Source: Sphingobacterium sp. R2
GTDB lineage: Bacteria; Bacteroidota; Bacteroidia; Sphingobacteriales; Sphingobacteriaceae
Assembly: GCF_040760075.1 (NCBI RefSeq)
Contig: NZ_CP142884.1
Location: 4,898,001-4,962,000, forward strand
Length of the DNA stretch: 64,000 bases
Direction of reading: 5' to 3'
Positions within the stretch are counted from its first letter, which is position 1; each line of letters opens with the position of its first letter. Position numbers and translations under genes: made by a program. Positions 26,791-37,500 of this stretch are shown one piece after another. The notes below the pieces were generated by a model that was not told the origin of the DNA, did not search any database, and saw only the letters and a program-made list of their open reading frames with translations.

Positions 26791-28521
26791 ATGAGAACAA
26801 ACAACATGTGGTTACTGGTGGTCTTATTAACGACCCTCCTTTTCAGCTGTTCGCGGCTGGAAGAAAAAGCGCTAACTAGCGAATCCGAAAGAAGTCTTAA
26901 ATCCAATGTTTCTGTGCAAGCCGTTACAAACTGGCCTCGCCCAACTCCAACATTACATGTAGGAGGAAAGTACCTCAAAGATCCCTGCGACAACAACATC
27001 GTCCTTCATGGGGTCGCCATTACTCCCAGCCCTTGGTTCAACGGCTGTCAGTACGGTGCCAACTCGGGCTACTGTACCTGGGATAACTACAATGTACAAG
27101 GTGCCCTCAACTACAACAAAGCCGTCATTGACAAACTCACTAGTGCAGCCGATGGTTGGTACCTGAATTATATTCGTCTTCACATCGACCCTTATTGGAC
27201 CAACGATCCAGGAGCGCCTATTCCCGAAAACGACATCTCAAGGTTTAACTATAATCGCTTGGTTACCTACACCAACCAGGTTATTATTCCTTTGATTAAT
27301 CACGCCCGTAGCCGAGGTATGTATGTTATCTTGCGTCCGCCGGGGGTATGCCCGCACCGTATTGCAGTAAACGATGCGTATCATACGTATCTGAAGACAG
27401 TATGGACTTTTCTTTCGCAACATGCTTCACTGAAAAATGCAGACAATGTGATGTTTGAATTGGCCAACGAGCCCGTTGAAATATTGGGAACAAATGGCTC
27501 CTGGGGGATGACCGGCAATGAGCATTTTGCTGCGCTGAAAAATTTCTTCCAGCCTTTGGTAAATATTATCCGTAACAACGGTGCCAATAACGTATGTTGG
27601 ATACCCGGTACCGGTTGGCAGTCCCATTACCAAGGCTATGTCAATAACCAGATTACCGGCGGTAACATCGGCTATGCGGTACATATATATCCGGGATACT
27701 GGGGTGGTGTCAATACCTATCAGGCCTTTCAAAATGCCTGGAATACCAATGTGAAACCTATTGCTGACATTGCGCCGATTGCCATTACAGAGACAGACTG
27801 GGCTCCACAAGGATATGGTACCTTCGGAACAGGCTCCACAGGTACCGCCGGAGGCAACGGCTTTGGTGCAAATTTAAAGTATATCGTGGATCAATCCGGC
27901 AATGTGAGCTGGAATCTTCTCGCTCCGGATAACCTGCTCCACAAAGGTGATCCCAATGGTGGCACAGCTTACAACAACGATTGGGAAGCGTGTGCAGCAC
28001 CTAGCAAACAATGGTTTCAGCAATATGCTGCCTCCAATTATCCGATGTCTAACTGCAATGTCACGAGTCTGGTCAATAATGGAATTTACGAGATTGAATT
28101 CCAAACCGACGCCAATAAAGTCCTTGATTTAAAATCAGGTCAGGATGCCGATGGTGCTGTACTCAGACCCTGGACTAGGAATGGTGCAAATGCACAGCGC
28201 TGGGTAGCGATCGATGCCGGCAATGGATACTGGCGCTTTGTATCCAAAGCGAGTGCGAGCAATCGTTGCATTGATCTAGCCAGTAACAGTAATGCACTCG
28301 GAACCTCCATCCGCCTCTGGCAGAGTTACAGCAATGATGCTCAGACATGGAAGGTAACGGCTGTAGCAAATGGATATTACAAAATCGTATCAAAAGTCGA
28401 TGCCACACGCGGATGGGATATCCCCAGCTGTACAATGGATGGGAACTCCAACCTGCAGCTTTGGGACTACTACGGTACATCCTGTCAATTGTTCAAATTC
28501 AAATTTATAGCGATGAACTAA
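26791..28521 (+). CDS. GH5 family glycosidase with C-terminal ricin-type (CBM13) lectin domain
   Basis: A 576-residue lipoprotein (Cys20 in TLLFSC). Residues about 55-410 form a GH5-like barrel: NYIRLHID, VILRPPG, the acid/base Glu227 in FELANEP, VHIYPGYWG and the nucleophile Glu334 in ITETDWAP. Residues about 430-576 form a ricin-B trefoil with three repeats of the W-ending type (QRWVAID, QTWKVTA, QLFKFKF), fitting CBM13. GH5 enzymes cut beta-linked backbones such as xylan, arabinoxylan, mannan or glucan. The operon suggests a xylan or arabinoxylan backbone, but specificity and subfamily cannot be read directly. The gene starts 21 bp after the GH10 gene. Confidence 0.87.
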   Translation: MRTNNMWLLVVLLTTLLFSCSRLEEKALTSESERSLKSNVSVQAVTNWPRPTPTLHVGGKYLKDPCDNNIVLHGVAITPSPWFNGCQYGANSGYCTWDNYNVQGALNYNKAVIDKLTSAADGWYLNYIRLHIDPYWTNDPGAPIPENDISRFNYNRLVTYTNQVIIPLINHARSRGMYVILRPPGVCPHRIAVNDAYHTYLKTVWTFLSQHASLKNADNVMFELANEPVEILGTNGSWGMTGNEHFAALKNFFQPLVNIIRNNGANNVCWIPGTGWQSHYQGYVNNQITGGNIGYAVHIYPGYWGGVNTYQAFQNAWNTNVKPIADIAPIAITETDWAPQGYGTFGTGSTGTAGGNGFGANLKYIVDQSGNVSWNLLAPDNLLHKGDPNGGTAYNNDWEACAAPSKQWFQQYAASNYPMSNCNVTSLVNNGIYEIEFQTDANKVLDLKSGQDADGAVLRPWTRNGANAQRWVAIDAGNGYWRFVSKASASNRCIDLASNSNALGTSIRLWQSYSNDAQTWKVTAVANGYYKIVSKVDATRGWDIPSCTMDGNSNLQLWDYYGTSCQLFKFKFIAMN

Positions 28522-28530
28522 AGAATATCT

Positions 28531-28559
28531 TTTCGCGGTAAGCTGTGCTTACCGCGAAA
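28531..28559 (+). terminator. Perfect 13-bp hairpin between GH5 and CE6 genes
   Basis: TTTCGCGGTAAGC (28531-28543) pairs perfectly with GCTTACCGCGAAA (28547-28559) around a 3-nt loop. Only a weak T-rich tail follows, and the esterase gene starts 32 bp later. It may be a partial terminator or an mRNA-stabilising stem that lowers downstream expression. Confidence 0.55.
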
Positions 28560-28590
28560 TATCTTAATTTTAGAAATATAAAAAAACTCC

Positions 28591-29445
28591 ATGATGCAAC
28601 AAACACCATTTAAAATCTTGCTATTCATCTTCCTGCTGGGAAACGTTTTAGGAACAGCAGCTTTCGCTCAAGACAACAACTTTCATATATACCTTTGTTT
28701 TGGACAATCCAATATGGAGGGGCATGGTCAATTCGAACCACAGGATACCATCACCAATAGTCGGTTCCATGTACTTGCGGCAGTAGACTGCCCCGAATTG
28801 GGAAGGCAGTATGGCAAGTGGTCTCCCGCCCGTGCACCACTCACGCGCTGCCATACAGGACTTACACCTGCAGATTATTTCGGCAGAACGCTTATAGAAA
28901 ATCTTCCTGAAAATATCGAGATCGGTGTCATCAACGTTTCGGTAGGTGGCTGTCATATTCAGTTATTTGATCAGGACAGCACGGCCAGCTATGTGGCAAA
29001 GGCGCCGGAGTGGATGAAATCCATGCTTGCAGCTTATGACAACAACCCGTATCAAAGACTTGTAGCATTAGCCAAGATAGCACAACAGAAAGGTGTAATC
29101 AAAGGCATCTTACTTCATCAGGGCGAATCCAACACTGGCGATCGCGAATGGCCTAATAAAGTAAAAAAAGTATATGAAAATTTACTGCACGACTTGCACT
29201 TGAAGGCAGATGAAGTGCCCATACTGGCAGGCGAACTCCTATCGGCCGAAGCCGGAGGCAAATGCGCAAGCATGAACAGCATCATCGAAACCTTGCCCGC
29301 CACTGTACCGACAGCCCATATTATATCATCCGCAGACTGCGAAGGGATAAGCGATGGATTGCATTTCAGCCCCACTGGGTACAGAAAACTGGGCAAAAAC
29401 TATGCGGCAAGCATGCTTAAATTATTAACAGAAGCAACGAAATAA
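28591..29445 (+). CDS. CE6-type acetylxylan esterase (SASA domain), secreted
   Basis: A 284-residue SGNH-like esterase with a signal peptide ending near AAFAQD. The family signature FGQSNMEGHG places the nucleophile Ser at about 40. HQGESN, a second conserved block, is in the middle, and the likely Asp/His pair is DGLHFSPTGY (about 255-258). CE6 and sialate O-acetylesterase families share this fold; in this operon removal of acetyl groups from xylan is the best reading. It is last in the xylan plus-strand operon. A hairpin sits in the 69-bp gap before it. Confidence 0.87.
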   Translation: MMQQTPFKILLFIFLLGNVLGTAAFAQDNNFHIYLCFGQSNMEGHGQFEPQDTITNSRFHVLAAVDCPELGRQYGKWSPARAPLTRCHTGLTPADYFGRTLIENLPENIEIGVINVSVGGCHIQLFDQDSTASYVAKAPEWMKSMLAAYDNNPYQRLVALAKIAQQKGVIKGILLHQGESNTGDREWPNKVKKVYENLLHDLHLKADEVPILAGELLSAEAGGKCASMNSIIETLPATVPTAHIISSADCEGISDGLHFSPTGYRKLGKNYAASMLKLLTEATK

Positions 29446-29450
29446 AAAAA

Positions 29451-29471
29451 GCTAGGGAATCAATCCCTAGC
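29451..29471 (-). terminator. Terminator between convergent CE6 and TlpA-like genes
   Basis: GCTAGGGA (29451-29458) pairs with TCCCTAGC (29464-29471) around a 5-nt loop. On the minus strand the stem is followed by TTTTTTT, so it fits a terminator for the operon ending at 29579. It could also act weakly for the plus-strand xylan operon. Confidence 0.65.
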
Positions 29472-29578
29472 CTCAAAACATAACCCGCGATACAGCTGCT
29501 CGTCAATATTGCCATTTCTTCCAAAAAATATTATCCTTTTTAGGATTAAAGGCAACACCAATACGGTGCATCTGACCA

Positions 29579-30721
29579 TTAATTATCAAAAATTTTGGCC
29601 AACTCCTGGTGTAACTGTTCACCTTTAATATTGATAGCAACAATATTTCCTTGAGGATCCACCAGATAATTTTGCGGTACTGCCCGCACACCATACAATA
29701 CAGCTGCCTCATTGCTCCAACCCTTTAGATCTGAGACATGGACCCAAGGCAAGCCATCATCTTTGATCGCTTTTAACCAAGCATTTTTCCCCTTTGTATC
29801 ATCCAAAGATACTGCAAGTACTTCCAGCCCCTCACTTTTGTATTTGTTGTAGGCCTTCAACAAGTTAGGATTTTCGGCACGGCAGGGACTACACCAGCTC
29901 GCCCAAAAGTCGATCAGTACATATTGACCTTTAAAGTCGGATACCTTAACCATTTTCCCCTCCGTATCGGGCTGTGAAAAATCAGGTGCTTTATGACCAA
30001 CTTTCACACTTCTCTCTGCCAAGAAACGAGCCTCAAGCTGTCGCCCATTCGTGGTCTGACGCACCTCTTTGGACAGCTTCAAAAATATTGGCTCGATCTC
30101 GCTGAGCTTGCGTTTATTGGCCGCATCAATAAGTGCATCCACCGCAAAGATCGAATTGGGGTTTTTAGCAGCAAATGCAAGCTCTTTTACCCGTCGGGCT
30201 TCAAACCGCGCTTCAAACTTCTCATGGATAGCCTTATACTGTTCATTGGCATCAGGAGCATCTTGTTTCACAGCCCCAAAGGCCTTGTTCCCGGCATCAA
30301 TGATATCCATGAAACCACCGCCAATCTCCTTTAAATATGCAACGTAAGCATTATGCAACGGCGATCCTTTTACGGCAGCAGTACGCAGCGAATCTTTGAT
30401 AGCTATATTGTAGGTTTCATTGCCTAAATAGAAGTATAAACGGTCGCCAATATTCTGTGCGACTAATTTCCCCTTACTGTCTTGATCAAAAACCATCCTG
30501 GAGTAAGACGGCTCCTCTACTGTTCCTTTGAAACTAAATCTGCCGTCCACGATAGCCGATGAATCCGATGCTGGAAATCCATCTTTTATATAATCCAGAT
30601 ACACTTTTTTACCATTAAAAGCTTTTGGGGCACTTCCGTTGATCTGGAAATTAGCTTGCTGCGCAAAGGATGTCATAGGCAAAAATGCCAGTGCTAAGGC
30701 AACTATTTTTAAAATTTTCAT
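29579..30721 (-). CDS. TlpA-family thiol-disulfide oxidoreductase with N-terminal DUF4369-like domain
   Basis: A 380-residue periplasmic protein with a signal peptide ending near TSFAQQ. Residues about 25-120 (GSAPKAFNGKKVYLDYIKDG, with SFKGTVEEPSY) resemble the DUF4369 beta-sandwich. A helical linker follows, then residues about 240-380 form a thioredoxin-like fold with the redox pair in FWASWCSPCR (first Cys about 277) and the cis-Pro segment RAVPQNYLVD. Such proteins often accompany SusC/SusD loci of the DUF4843/PKD type. Their role there is unproven, perhaps keeping disulfides of exported proteins in order. It is last in the minus-strand operon, 31 bp after the PKD-like gene. Confidence 0.88.
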   Translation of the reverse strand: MKILKIVALALAFLPMTSFAQQANFQINGSAPKAFNGKKVYLDYIKDGFPASDSSAIVDGRFSFKGTVEEPSYSRMVFDQDSKGKLVAQNIGDRLYFYLGNETYNIAIKDSLRTAAVKGSPLHNAYVAYLKEIGGGFMDIIDAGNKAFGAVKQDAPDANEQYKAIHEKFEARFEARRVKELAFAAKNPNSIFAVDALIDAANKRKLSEIEPIFLKLSKEVRQTTNGRQLEARFLAERSVKVGHKAPDFSQPDTEGKMVKVSDFKGQYVLIDFWASWCSPCRAENPNLLKAYNKYKSEGLEVLAVSLDDTKGKNAWLKAIKDDGLPWVHVSDLKGWSNEAAVLYGVRAVPQNYLVDPQGNIVAINIKGEQLHQELAKIFDN

Positions 30722-30752
30722 ATTTTTTGATTTATTTAAATACGTTTTAATG

Positions 30753-32201
30753 TTACTTTCTCCAAGTTATATCCACCAAATCGCCTGGAATCCCATCAAT
30801 TTTCTTGATAAGTTCACCATTTTTCCCAACCTGTACAGCCAAGTAGTAAAGCGATCCCCCAGCGCCAACAATCAGCGTTTCCTCACTTTCATCAAATTTT
30901 AATAATGTAACTGTCGATTTGAAAGCCATTTGCAATTCCTGTACTTGTTCATTCAATGGGTTATACCTAAAAACTTTATCCTGATAAGCAATATAAATAT
31001 AGCCTACACGGCTCGCCACCATTTTTGTATCTGCATGTATCCACTCGGAATGAGAAAACAGCTTTTTCTGTAATGCTTCAAACTTAAATTCCCGCACAAA
31101 ATCCGTCTTAAATTTAAGTTCATATATTTTACCTGCATCATCTTTCATATACGCATAGATATCCGAGCTATTAATCTGCACCATCTGTATAAGGTCCATT
31201 TTCACATTCGTAGGATCAAATACTTCTGCGCCAACCGTGCTGTATTGCGTACCAAAATACATCGCGCCTCCGTACAGGTTAATCCGTACAAACTGTCTCT
31301 TATTACGTTCATAAGCTGTAATAAAATGGTCATTCTGTACCTTCGTAACAATAAACTTTGGTGCCAAGACATAATTTCCATCTGCAGGTGTGCCAAACAT
31401 GCCGTAAGTATTACTTTGATTCCAGGTGCTGGTAGCCCCACCATAAAATTTACCACCGATGACCCCAAGTAGCACCCCTTGCTCATACATTTGCAAATCC
31501 CCAACGTCGATATTTTCTGGTGGTAAGAAAAAGTTTTCTTTCAGTGTACCGGGTTTAACCTTTTCCTTTTTAAGCTCTTCCAACGTCATACGAACCCCAC
31601 CATGCTTCCCTATATACCAATACGCTAATGGAGTATTGGCAATAGTGTGATTGGCATAAATAATATGAAGCGGATCTGATGGCAGCACCTCATTGTTAAT
31701 AATTTCATAAATATTTGGCAAAATGGAGTTATCAGGTTTTATGAAAGTAAGTTTGCCTACGCCCTTGTCGTTCGATAGCACAAGCGAACCTTTGGAAAAT
31801 TCAGTAATTCCTTGAATATAGAAATCATGGAAATACTTCATATTATTGCTATGATTTGAAATGGTAAACCTCACTTTATATCGATTTGCTCCTAGCCCAA
31901 ACGCCAAGCGCAAAGTCGCCCCCCTGTAATGATTGACCTCCGGATCAATGGCCTCTGGCGCACTAATTTGCCAATCGTACGATAGATTGCTCAGCTCTAC
32001 ACCCGTTATTTTCGGCTTAATGATTAAACTATCACCGACACGAACTTCATAAACTGTATCCAATCCCTGAACAATAGGTTCATGGGGAATATCTATCGAA
32101 TAATTCCCCTTATCCTTGTAACAACCGTAAAAAAGGTTGCAAATTAAAAGGATAAAACTACAGTTAATTATTGCAGTTAGCTTAAGTTTGTTGACTATCA
32201 T
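30753..32201 (-). CDS. PKD-like family surface lipoprotein of a SusC/SusD locus
   Basis: A 482-residue predicted lipoprotein (Cys in FYGCYKDKG at about 27). Residues about 35-130 (YEVRVGDSLIIKPKITG with YDWQISAPE) look like PKD/Ig-type beta-sandwich repeats. The remaining part has regular aromatic beta motifs suggestive of a propeller (YIYIAYQDKVFRYNP). It has no enzymatic motifs I recognise. Proteins of this PKD-like family are encoded after DUF4843 genes in ECF-regulated SusC/SusD operons and are thought to bind substrate at the cell surface. Its stop codon is close to the next gene, and its start is 1 bp after the stop of the DUF4843 gene. Confidence 0.78.
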   Translation of the reverse strand: MIVNKLKLTAIINCSFILLICNLFYGCYKDKGNYSIDIPHEPIVQGLDTVYEVRVGDSLIIKPKITGVELSNLSYDWQISAPEAIDPEVNHYRGATLRLAFGLGANRYKVRFTISNHSNNMKYFHDFYIQGITEFSKGSLVLSNDKGVGKLTFIKPDNSILPNIYEIINNEVLPSDPLHIIYANHTIANTPLAYWYIGKHGGVRMTLEELKKEKVKPGTLKENFFLPPENIDVGDLQMYEQGVLLGVIGGKFYGGATSTWNQSNTYGMFGTPADGNYVLAPKFIVTKVQNDHFITAYERNKRQFVRINLYGGAMYFGTQYSTVGAEVFDPTNVKMDLIQMVQINSSDIYAYMKDDAGKIYELKFKTDFVREFKFEALQKKLFSHSEWIHADTKMVASRVGYIYIAYQDKVFRYNPLNEQVQELQMAFKSTVTLLKFDESEETLIVGAGGSLYYLAVQVGKNGELIKKIDGIPGDLVDITWRK

Positions 32202-32202
32202 A

Positions 32203-33009
32203 TTATCTCAACTCCTTTCCATTTTCATCGATAAAGAAATACTTACCAGTGGCATTATTTCTCTTAATTAATATTTTCCTACCAGGATTATTAATAGGAT
32301 AAAATTCATATGTTTCGCCATTATCTTTTGTGGTTAGTGCATAACCTTTTTCCGGATGATCGATAACCCATTTAAATGGATCATTCAACATAGCTAGTAA
32401 AAGATTGACAAAATATAGATTTTTAGGGGCATCTAAGCCGTTCGTGGTGAGCGACTTCTGTTCAGTTGCAATGTAAAATAACTGATGTTTCACCTGAGAA
32501 TAATTATTCAACCAATTGTCCCACCAACTTGGACGTTCCAATTTTGCGGATAAAACCAATTTGACACGAATAAGATCGGGATTTCGGATACCGAAATCTG
32601 AATTTTCTCTCAATTTGATGATCAACGATACGGCACGATCCTCCAGATCCTTTACATTATGAACAATAATTGGCAAGTAAGCTCGACCTTCTTCTGCCTT
32701 TAGGGTATATGCCGTTTCTAGTTTGTCATAATGGATCCCCATCTTCGCCGTAGATGAATCGGCCACAATATAGGCCTCATATTTTCGAGGTTTAGCATCG
32801 CGATAGCCCATAATCTTTACAGGAAAATACACTGTATCACTCGATTTTTCCAAATCATATGCAAAGGTGTAAATGATACTATCCCGATCGGCATCATTCA
32901 GGTCAAAATAAACGTTTGCTGGCTGATCGTAGGTTATCAAGCTTGCTTTTTTACAAGAAAACAGCAAGAGCATACCTAATAACATAAATAAAATAGGGTT
33001 AAATTTCAT
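32203..33009 (-). CDS. DUF4843-type lipoprotein
   Basis: A 268-residue predicted lipoprotein with Cys in LLLFSCKKA (about 19). The region VYFDLNDADRDSIIYTFAYD followed by DTVYFPVKIMG is the DUF4843 signature: a beta-sandwich commonly encoded after SusD in this type of locus. GRAYLPIIVHNV and WWDNWLNNYSQVKHQLFYIATE are other conserved-looking stretches. Function is unknown; an accessory surface protein of the importer is likely. It is 12 bp from the SusD gene and 1 bp from the PKD-like gene. Confidence 0.82.
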   Translation of the reverse strand: MKFNPILFMLLGMLLLFSCKKASLITYDQPANVYFDLNDADRDSIIYTFAYDLEKSSDTVYFPVKIMGYRDAKPRKYEAYIVADSSTAKMGIHYDKLETAYTLKAEEGRAYLPIIVHNVKDLEDRAVSLIIKLRENSDFGIRNPDLIRVKLVLSAKLERPSWWDNWLNNYSQVKHQLFYIATEQKSLTTNGLDAPKNLYFVNLLLAMLNDPFKWVIDHPEKGYALTTKDNGETYEFYPINNPGRKILIKRNNATGKYFFIDENGKELR

Positions 33010-33021
33010 GTAATTATCTTT

Positions 33022-34515
33022 TTAACGTTGTCCATAAATAATCTCATCATCGGGAAGCGGCCATACAAAAATTTCCTGTCTAGCCGGAATAACCTCACCA
33101 TGTTGGCCATTGATCGGTAAATTCAACCGCTTATAGAGATAAAACAATTGCCCTTCAGCATACATTTCTTTTCGGTATTCTTTGACTAGTTCGCTGATAA
33201 ATTGATTCTTTGTACTAACTTGCAATTTCTTCCCGATCTCGCGGTGTTCCCTCACCTCATCCACTAATGCTAGCGCTTTAGTGGGATTACTGTCATAAGT
33301 ACATTCAGCGGCGATGTAATACATTTCACTTAATTTGATCGCAGGAGCGACCAAATAATGTAGATTAGCGCTAAAACTGTCACTAAATGAGTTTCTCCTA
33401 AACTTCAGAAGTACAGATGCCCGTTGCGTCCCCAAACTCCTGCTTTCAAACCACTGGGTGAATCGTATATCTGTGCCCCCATCGCCAGCAACATTATAGA
33501 TGGTTCGCGTTTCATCTTCGTCCAAATACATCCCTACCGTTCCGTCCACAAACCAGTCATTATTATAAGTTCCGCTCATGGCAGGGATATACCAAGCAAA
33601 AAGCAATTCCTTATAAAAAATGCGATCTTTCTTATCAGGTTCTAAAGCCAAAAAATCTGTTTTATTTGTCCACGGAAATTTGTTCGCAGTGATAACCTCG
33701 TTGGCATGTGCTAAGGCTTTCACCTGATCGCCCTGATACAAATAAATTCTAGCTAGCAAACCACAAACAGCGAAATAATTCAATCGGTGTCTTCTATTTT
33801 GTAAAAATAGCTCACTGCTATTTAACTCTGAATTTTTTAAAGTATCTGTTATAATTGGATAGCCTATCAGATAAGAAGGCTGCCTAATGGGATCTACTTT
33901 CAGGAGATCTTTCGCTATTTCCAGATCCCGAATTGCAGAGTCTAATACTTGCGCCACCGTAGAAAGCTTGGTCGATTTATTTGAATAGCTTGTTACATAA
34001 GGAATGGCGTCGGACGTGCTGTTTAGCATCGGGGAAGGAGCAAAGAGTCGAAGCGCATCAAAATGAAGATAGGCGCGCAATGCCAAAGCTTCACCTTTAA
34101 TCAATGCGTAGTTATTGCCAACAAATAGTTTCTGCTTCTTATCAATCTCTTCTAAAATTAAATTCGCATTTACAATCCCGTTGTACAGGCCTTTCCAAAT
34201 GTTATCCTTCCTAGTAATAAAATTAGCGTCTTGATATTTAATTTTTTTAGTCTCCTCATACCTTAATTTATCACCACTGGCCATGACATAATTTTGAGCC
34301 AAAACCTCTGGCGTTCCTATGGTCAACTCCAATCCGTACAAGTCACTCTTTGACGCCCGCGTATACACACCTAACAATGCCTCTTTGAACCCATCCTCAG
34401 TAGAAAAAAGCACATTTTTGTCCACATCACTTTCTGGTTGGATATCCAACCATTTAGCGCAGGAAAATAAGCTCAATGTGGATATCAATATTAAAATTTT
34501 ATGAATATTTTTCAT
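33022..34515 (-). CDS. SusD/RagB-family nutrient-binding lipoprotein (ECF-regulated locus)
   Basis: A 497-residue lipoprotein. The frame is open from 34620, but the ATG at 34515 begins a proper lipoprotein signal (MKNIHKILI to LFSC, Cys at about 19) and lies 23 bp after the SusC stop, so the longer form is rejected. SusD traits are WLDIQPESDVDKNVLFSTEDG after the Cys, the helix LIKGEALALRAYLHFDALRLF, and the C-terminal EYRKEMYAEGQLFYLYKRLN motif with FVWPLPDDEI. It partners the STN-type SusC encoded upstream. Confidence 0.93.
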   Translation of the reverse strand: MKNIHKILILISTLSLFSCAKWLDIQPESDVDKNVLFSTEDGFKEALLGVYTRASKSDLYGLELTIGTPEVLAQNYVMASGDKLRYEETKKIKYQDANFITRKDNIWKGLYNGIVNANLILEEIDKKQKLFVGNNYALIKGEALALRAYLHFDALRLFAPSPMLNSTSDAIPYVTSYSNKSTKLSTVAQVLDSAIRDLEIAKDLLKVDPIRQPSYLIGYPIITDTLKNSELNSSELFLQNRRHRLNYFAVCGLLARIYLYQGDQVKALAHANEVITANKFPWTNKTDFLALEPDKKDRIFYKELLFAWYIPAMSGTYNNDWFVDGTVGMYLDEDETRTIYNVAGDGGTDIRFTQWFESRSLGTQRASVLLKFRRNSFSDSFSANLHYLVAPAIKLSEMYYIAAECTYDSNPTKALALVDEVREHREIGKKLQVSTKNQFISELVKEYRKEMYAEGQLFYLYKRLNLPINGQHGEVIPARQEIFVWPLPDDEIIYGQR

Positions 34516-34538
34516 GTTGTCTACTCTTATATTTTTGA

Positions 34539-37500
34539 TTATAAACCAGCCTGAAGGGTAAACGTGACACTTCGTGCAAAAGGGTAAGTAATTCCTCGTT
34601 CCACTTTGATGGACGACCAACGGAATAAATCATTAGCTATGACACCTATGCGTAGGCTAGATAAGGCCAATTTTTTAGCAAACTCTTTACGGGCATCGTA
34701 TGATAAATTAAACGATTGAAGGGCCAACAATTTATCAGGCATAATAAAGCGAGAAGAAACACGTGTTTGGCCAAGATCTTGAATGCTTTTATAGAAAGTT
34801 ACATCTCCAGGATTTTTCCATTTTTCTGCTAACACGCGGCTATCCACATTATAGCGTGGATCGGCATTTTCGACGCGGTCAACCAGCGTCTGATTGTAGG
34901 TTTTTCCACCAAACCTAGCTTGAAAATAGGCCACCACCATAAATTGTTTATACCGCAAAGTACCACCAAAAAATCCTTCCAGTTTTGGCGTTGCCACAGC
35001 GACAACATCAATATCGCGTGAATCCCAGTCATACGTCAATTGACCATTCTTTTTCATAAACACCTCTTTTCCACTTTCTGGATCAATACCTAATGAGGGA
35101 ACAGCATAAATTGCATCCAAAGATTGCCCTTCGTTATAGCGCAATAATGGTACAGCTTTTAAATCGTCTCCCTCTTGAGCCTCGTCGACCCGTTGGTTAT
35201 AGCTTTTTAGGGCATTTGAAATCCGAACAATTTTATTTCTATTTCGGACCAAGTTGGTCATCAAACTCAGGGTCCACTGCTCATTCCGAATCGGAATCCA
35301 ATTTGCATTAATTTCAAAACCTTTGTTTTCCAGATCACCTAAATTTTCTTTATAGGAATTAAAACCCGTCGAAGGAGCTAGGTTAATATCCGCTAAAATA
35401 TCCCGTGTGATTTTATAATAATAACGTGGCGATATCGTCAAACGATCCTTCCAAAGCCCAAGGTCGATCCCAAGATCCGTATTTTGTGTTTTTTGCCAAG
35501 TCAGGTTTTCATTTCCGTAATTCCTAACTGAACTCCCCAAGCCCGATGAATACCAATTGCTTTTATCATAACTATAGGTAGTACGGGCCATATATGGATC
35601 AAATTGTACCGATCCTGTAAGACCCACCGTTGCCCTTAATCTTAATTGACTGATGATATCATTGCTGAACCACGTTTCTTTATGCATATTCCATCCAACA
35701 CCAGTCGACCAAAATGGAGCCGTCCGTCTATTCGCTCCGAATTTTGATGAACCATCCATACGAAATGTAGCATCAAACAAAAAACGGTTGTCATAGGAAT
35801 AATTTGAACTTAAAAACACACCAAATAATCGTGAGGCACTGATGCTACTGGCCGGACTTCCCCCTTCTTCGTAACCTTTAGCAAATCCTATACTAGTAAA
35901 TCGGTCATTTGGAAATCCTATCGCCTTAAATGAACGCTCATCGAAGCTTTCTGTGCGAATATTAGTACCTCCAACGATATTAAAATTATGTTTATCAAGG
36001 GTACGCATCCAGTTTAAGCGTAGATTGGCATCCCAATACAGTTCGTTGTTTGAATAACTTTCATAGCTACCTTTTTCGTCTGTACGGGAAGTAGCATAGG
36101 TATAAAAATCATTAGCCGACGGTGAGCGGAAATTGTCATTTGCATTAAGGCGTTTTAATAAACTGACCTGACCACGTAAGCGCAAACCCTTACCCAAATC
36201 AAAATCCCCTGAGAAATTGTTCAGCAATTCGGTATAGCTGAGTTTATTAAAACTATTTAATGTTGCATTATAAAGTGGGTTTAATACCACTTCTCGATTA
36301 AAATTACCCTCGTTTGTCCGCCGGTTCCATGTATCCACTTCTTGTAAGATATTGCCGTTTTCATCAGTCATTCGATAATATGGGTTCATATTCACGTATT
36401 CAGAAAATGAGCCATAAGGGGATTCAGTACCACGCACTATCGTTACCGCAAGTTCATTCTGAAATCGGAGCTTATTTTTCACATTGTAAGTGAAATTTAA
36501 GCCTCCAGAATACTGATCTCGGCCTGAACCCTTCATTACACCAGGTCTAGTCTGATAACGCAAATCTACACCATAACGGAACGTTTCAGCTCCACCTTGA
36601 ACGTAAAGGCCATGTTTTTGTCCTATCGCAGTGCGAACAGGTTGGGATAGCCAGTACGTATCTACTCCCCCCAATACATTCGCTAATTTGTTATAGTACT
36701 TTTCATCCAGCTCATCCTTGGACCGCTGCTGTATGACTGGATCATATAGTCCCGCTAATTTCTCATAAGCTAATTTATCACTTGCATGTAAAACACTGTA
36801 TCCCGTGAGATCAGGTGTATTTATATTGCTTTCATGCGTATAAGTCAATTGCAGTTTACCCTCCTTAGGCATCTTGGTTGTGATGACCATAACACCATTG
36901 GCGGCTCGAGAGCCATAGATCGCTGTCGCCGCTGCATCTTTCAAAATTGTAACACTCTCTATTCGGGTCATATCAAGGTCGAGCACTTTTTGAACACTGA
37001 CTTCGAAACCATCTAAAATAAACGCCGGCATATTGATAGCCGTGGTAATATTATCTCTTCTCAATACCTCACCGCTTCCAGTCGGCAGTGACGAAGATCC
37101 TCGCACATTGATATTTGGTAATGCATTTGGATTGGAGCCCGCGAGATTATTGTCGAGTAATTTAAACGATGGATCGAATACCTGCATCGCCTGTAGGACG
37201 TTTTGCGGATTTACCTGCCGCAGTTCATCGCCGCTTTTGGTAATCGCAGTTCCCGTATACGAGTCTTTTTTTAGCACCTGATAACCCGTAACAACCACTT
37301 GCTCCAGTGCATTTGCCTCTTCTTCCATCACAATGCTATATTCGTCCTTGTTTTCAACCAAAGCGAGGGTGAGGTTTTTATAACCGACCCGACTTAATGT
37401 AAGCGGTTGCGTTGTGCCGACAAAAGAAAAACGCCCCTCTTGATCTGCTACTGCAATGGTATTACCCATTTGTGAAATATTCACTCCAGAAAGAGGCGCC

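Noticed and set aside
34516..34620. Longer start for the third-operon SusD gene (ECF locus)
   Set aside because: It would overlap the SusC gene and bury the lipoprotein signal that begins at 34515.
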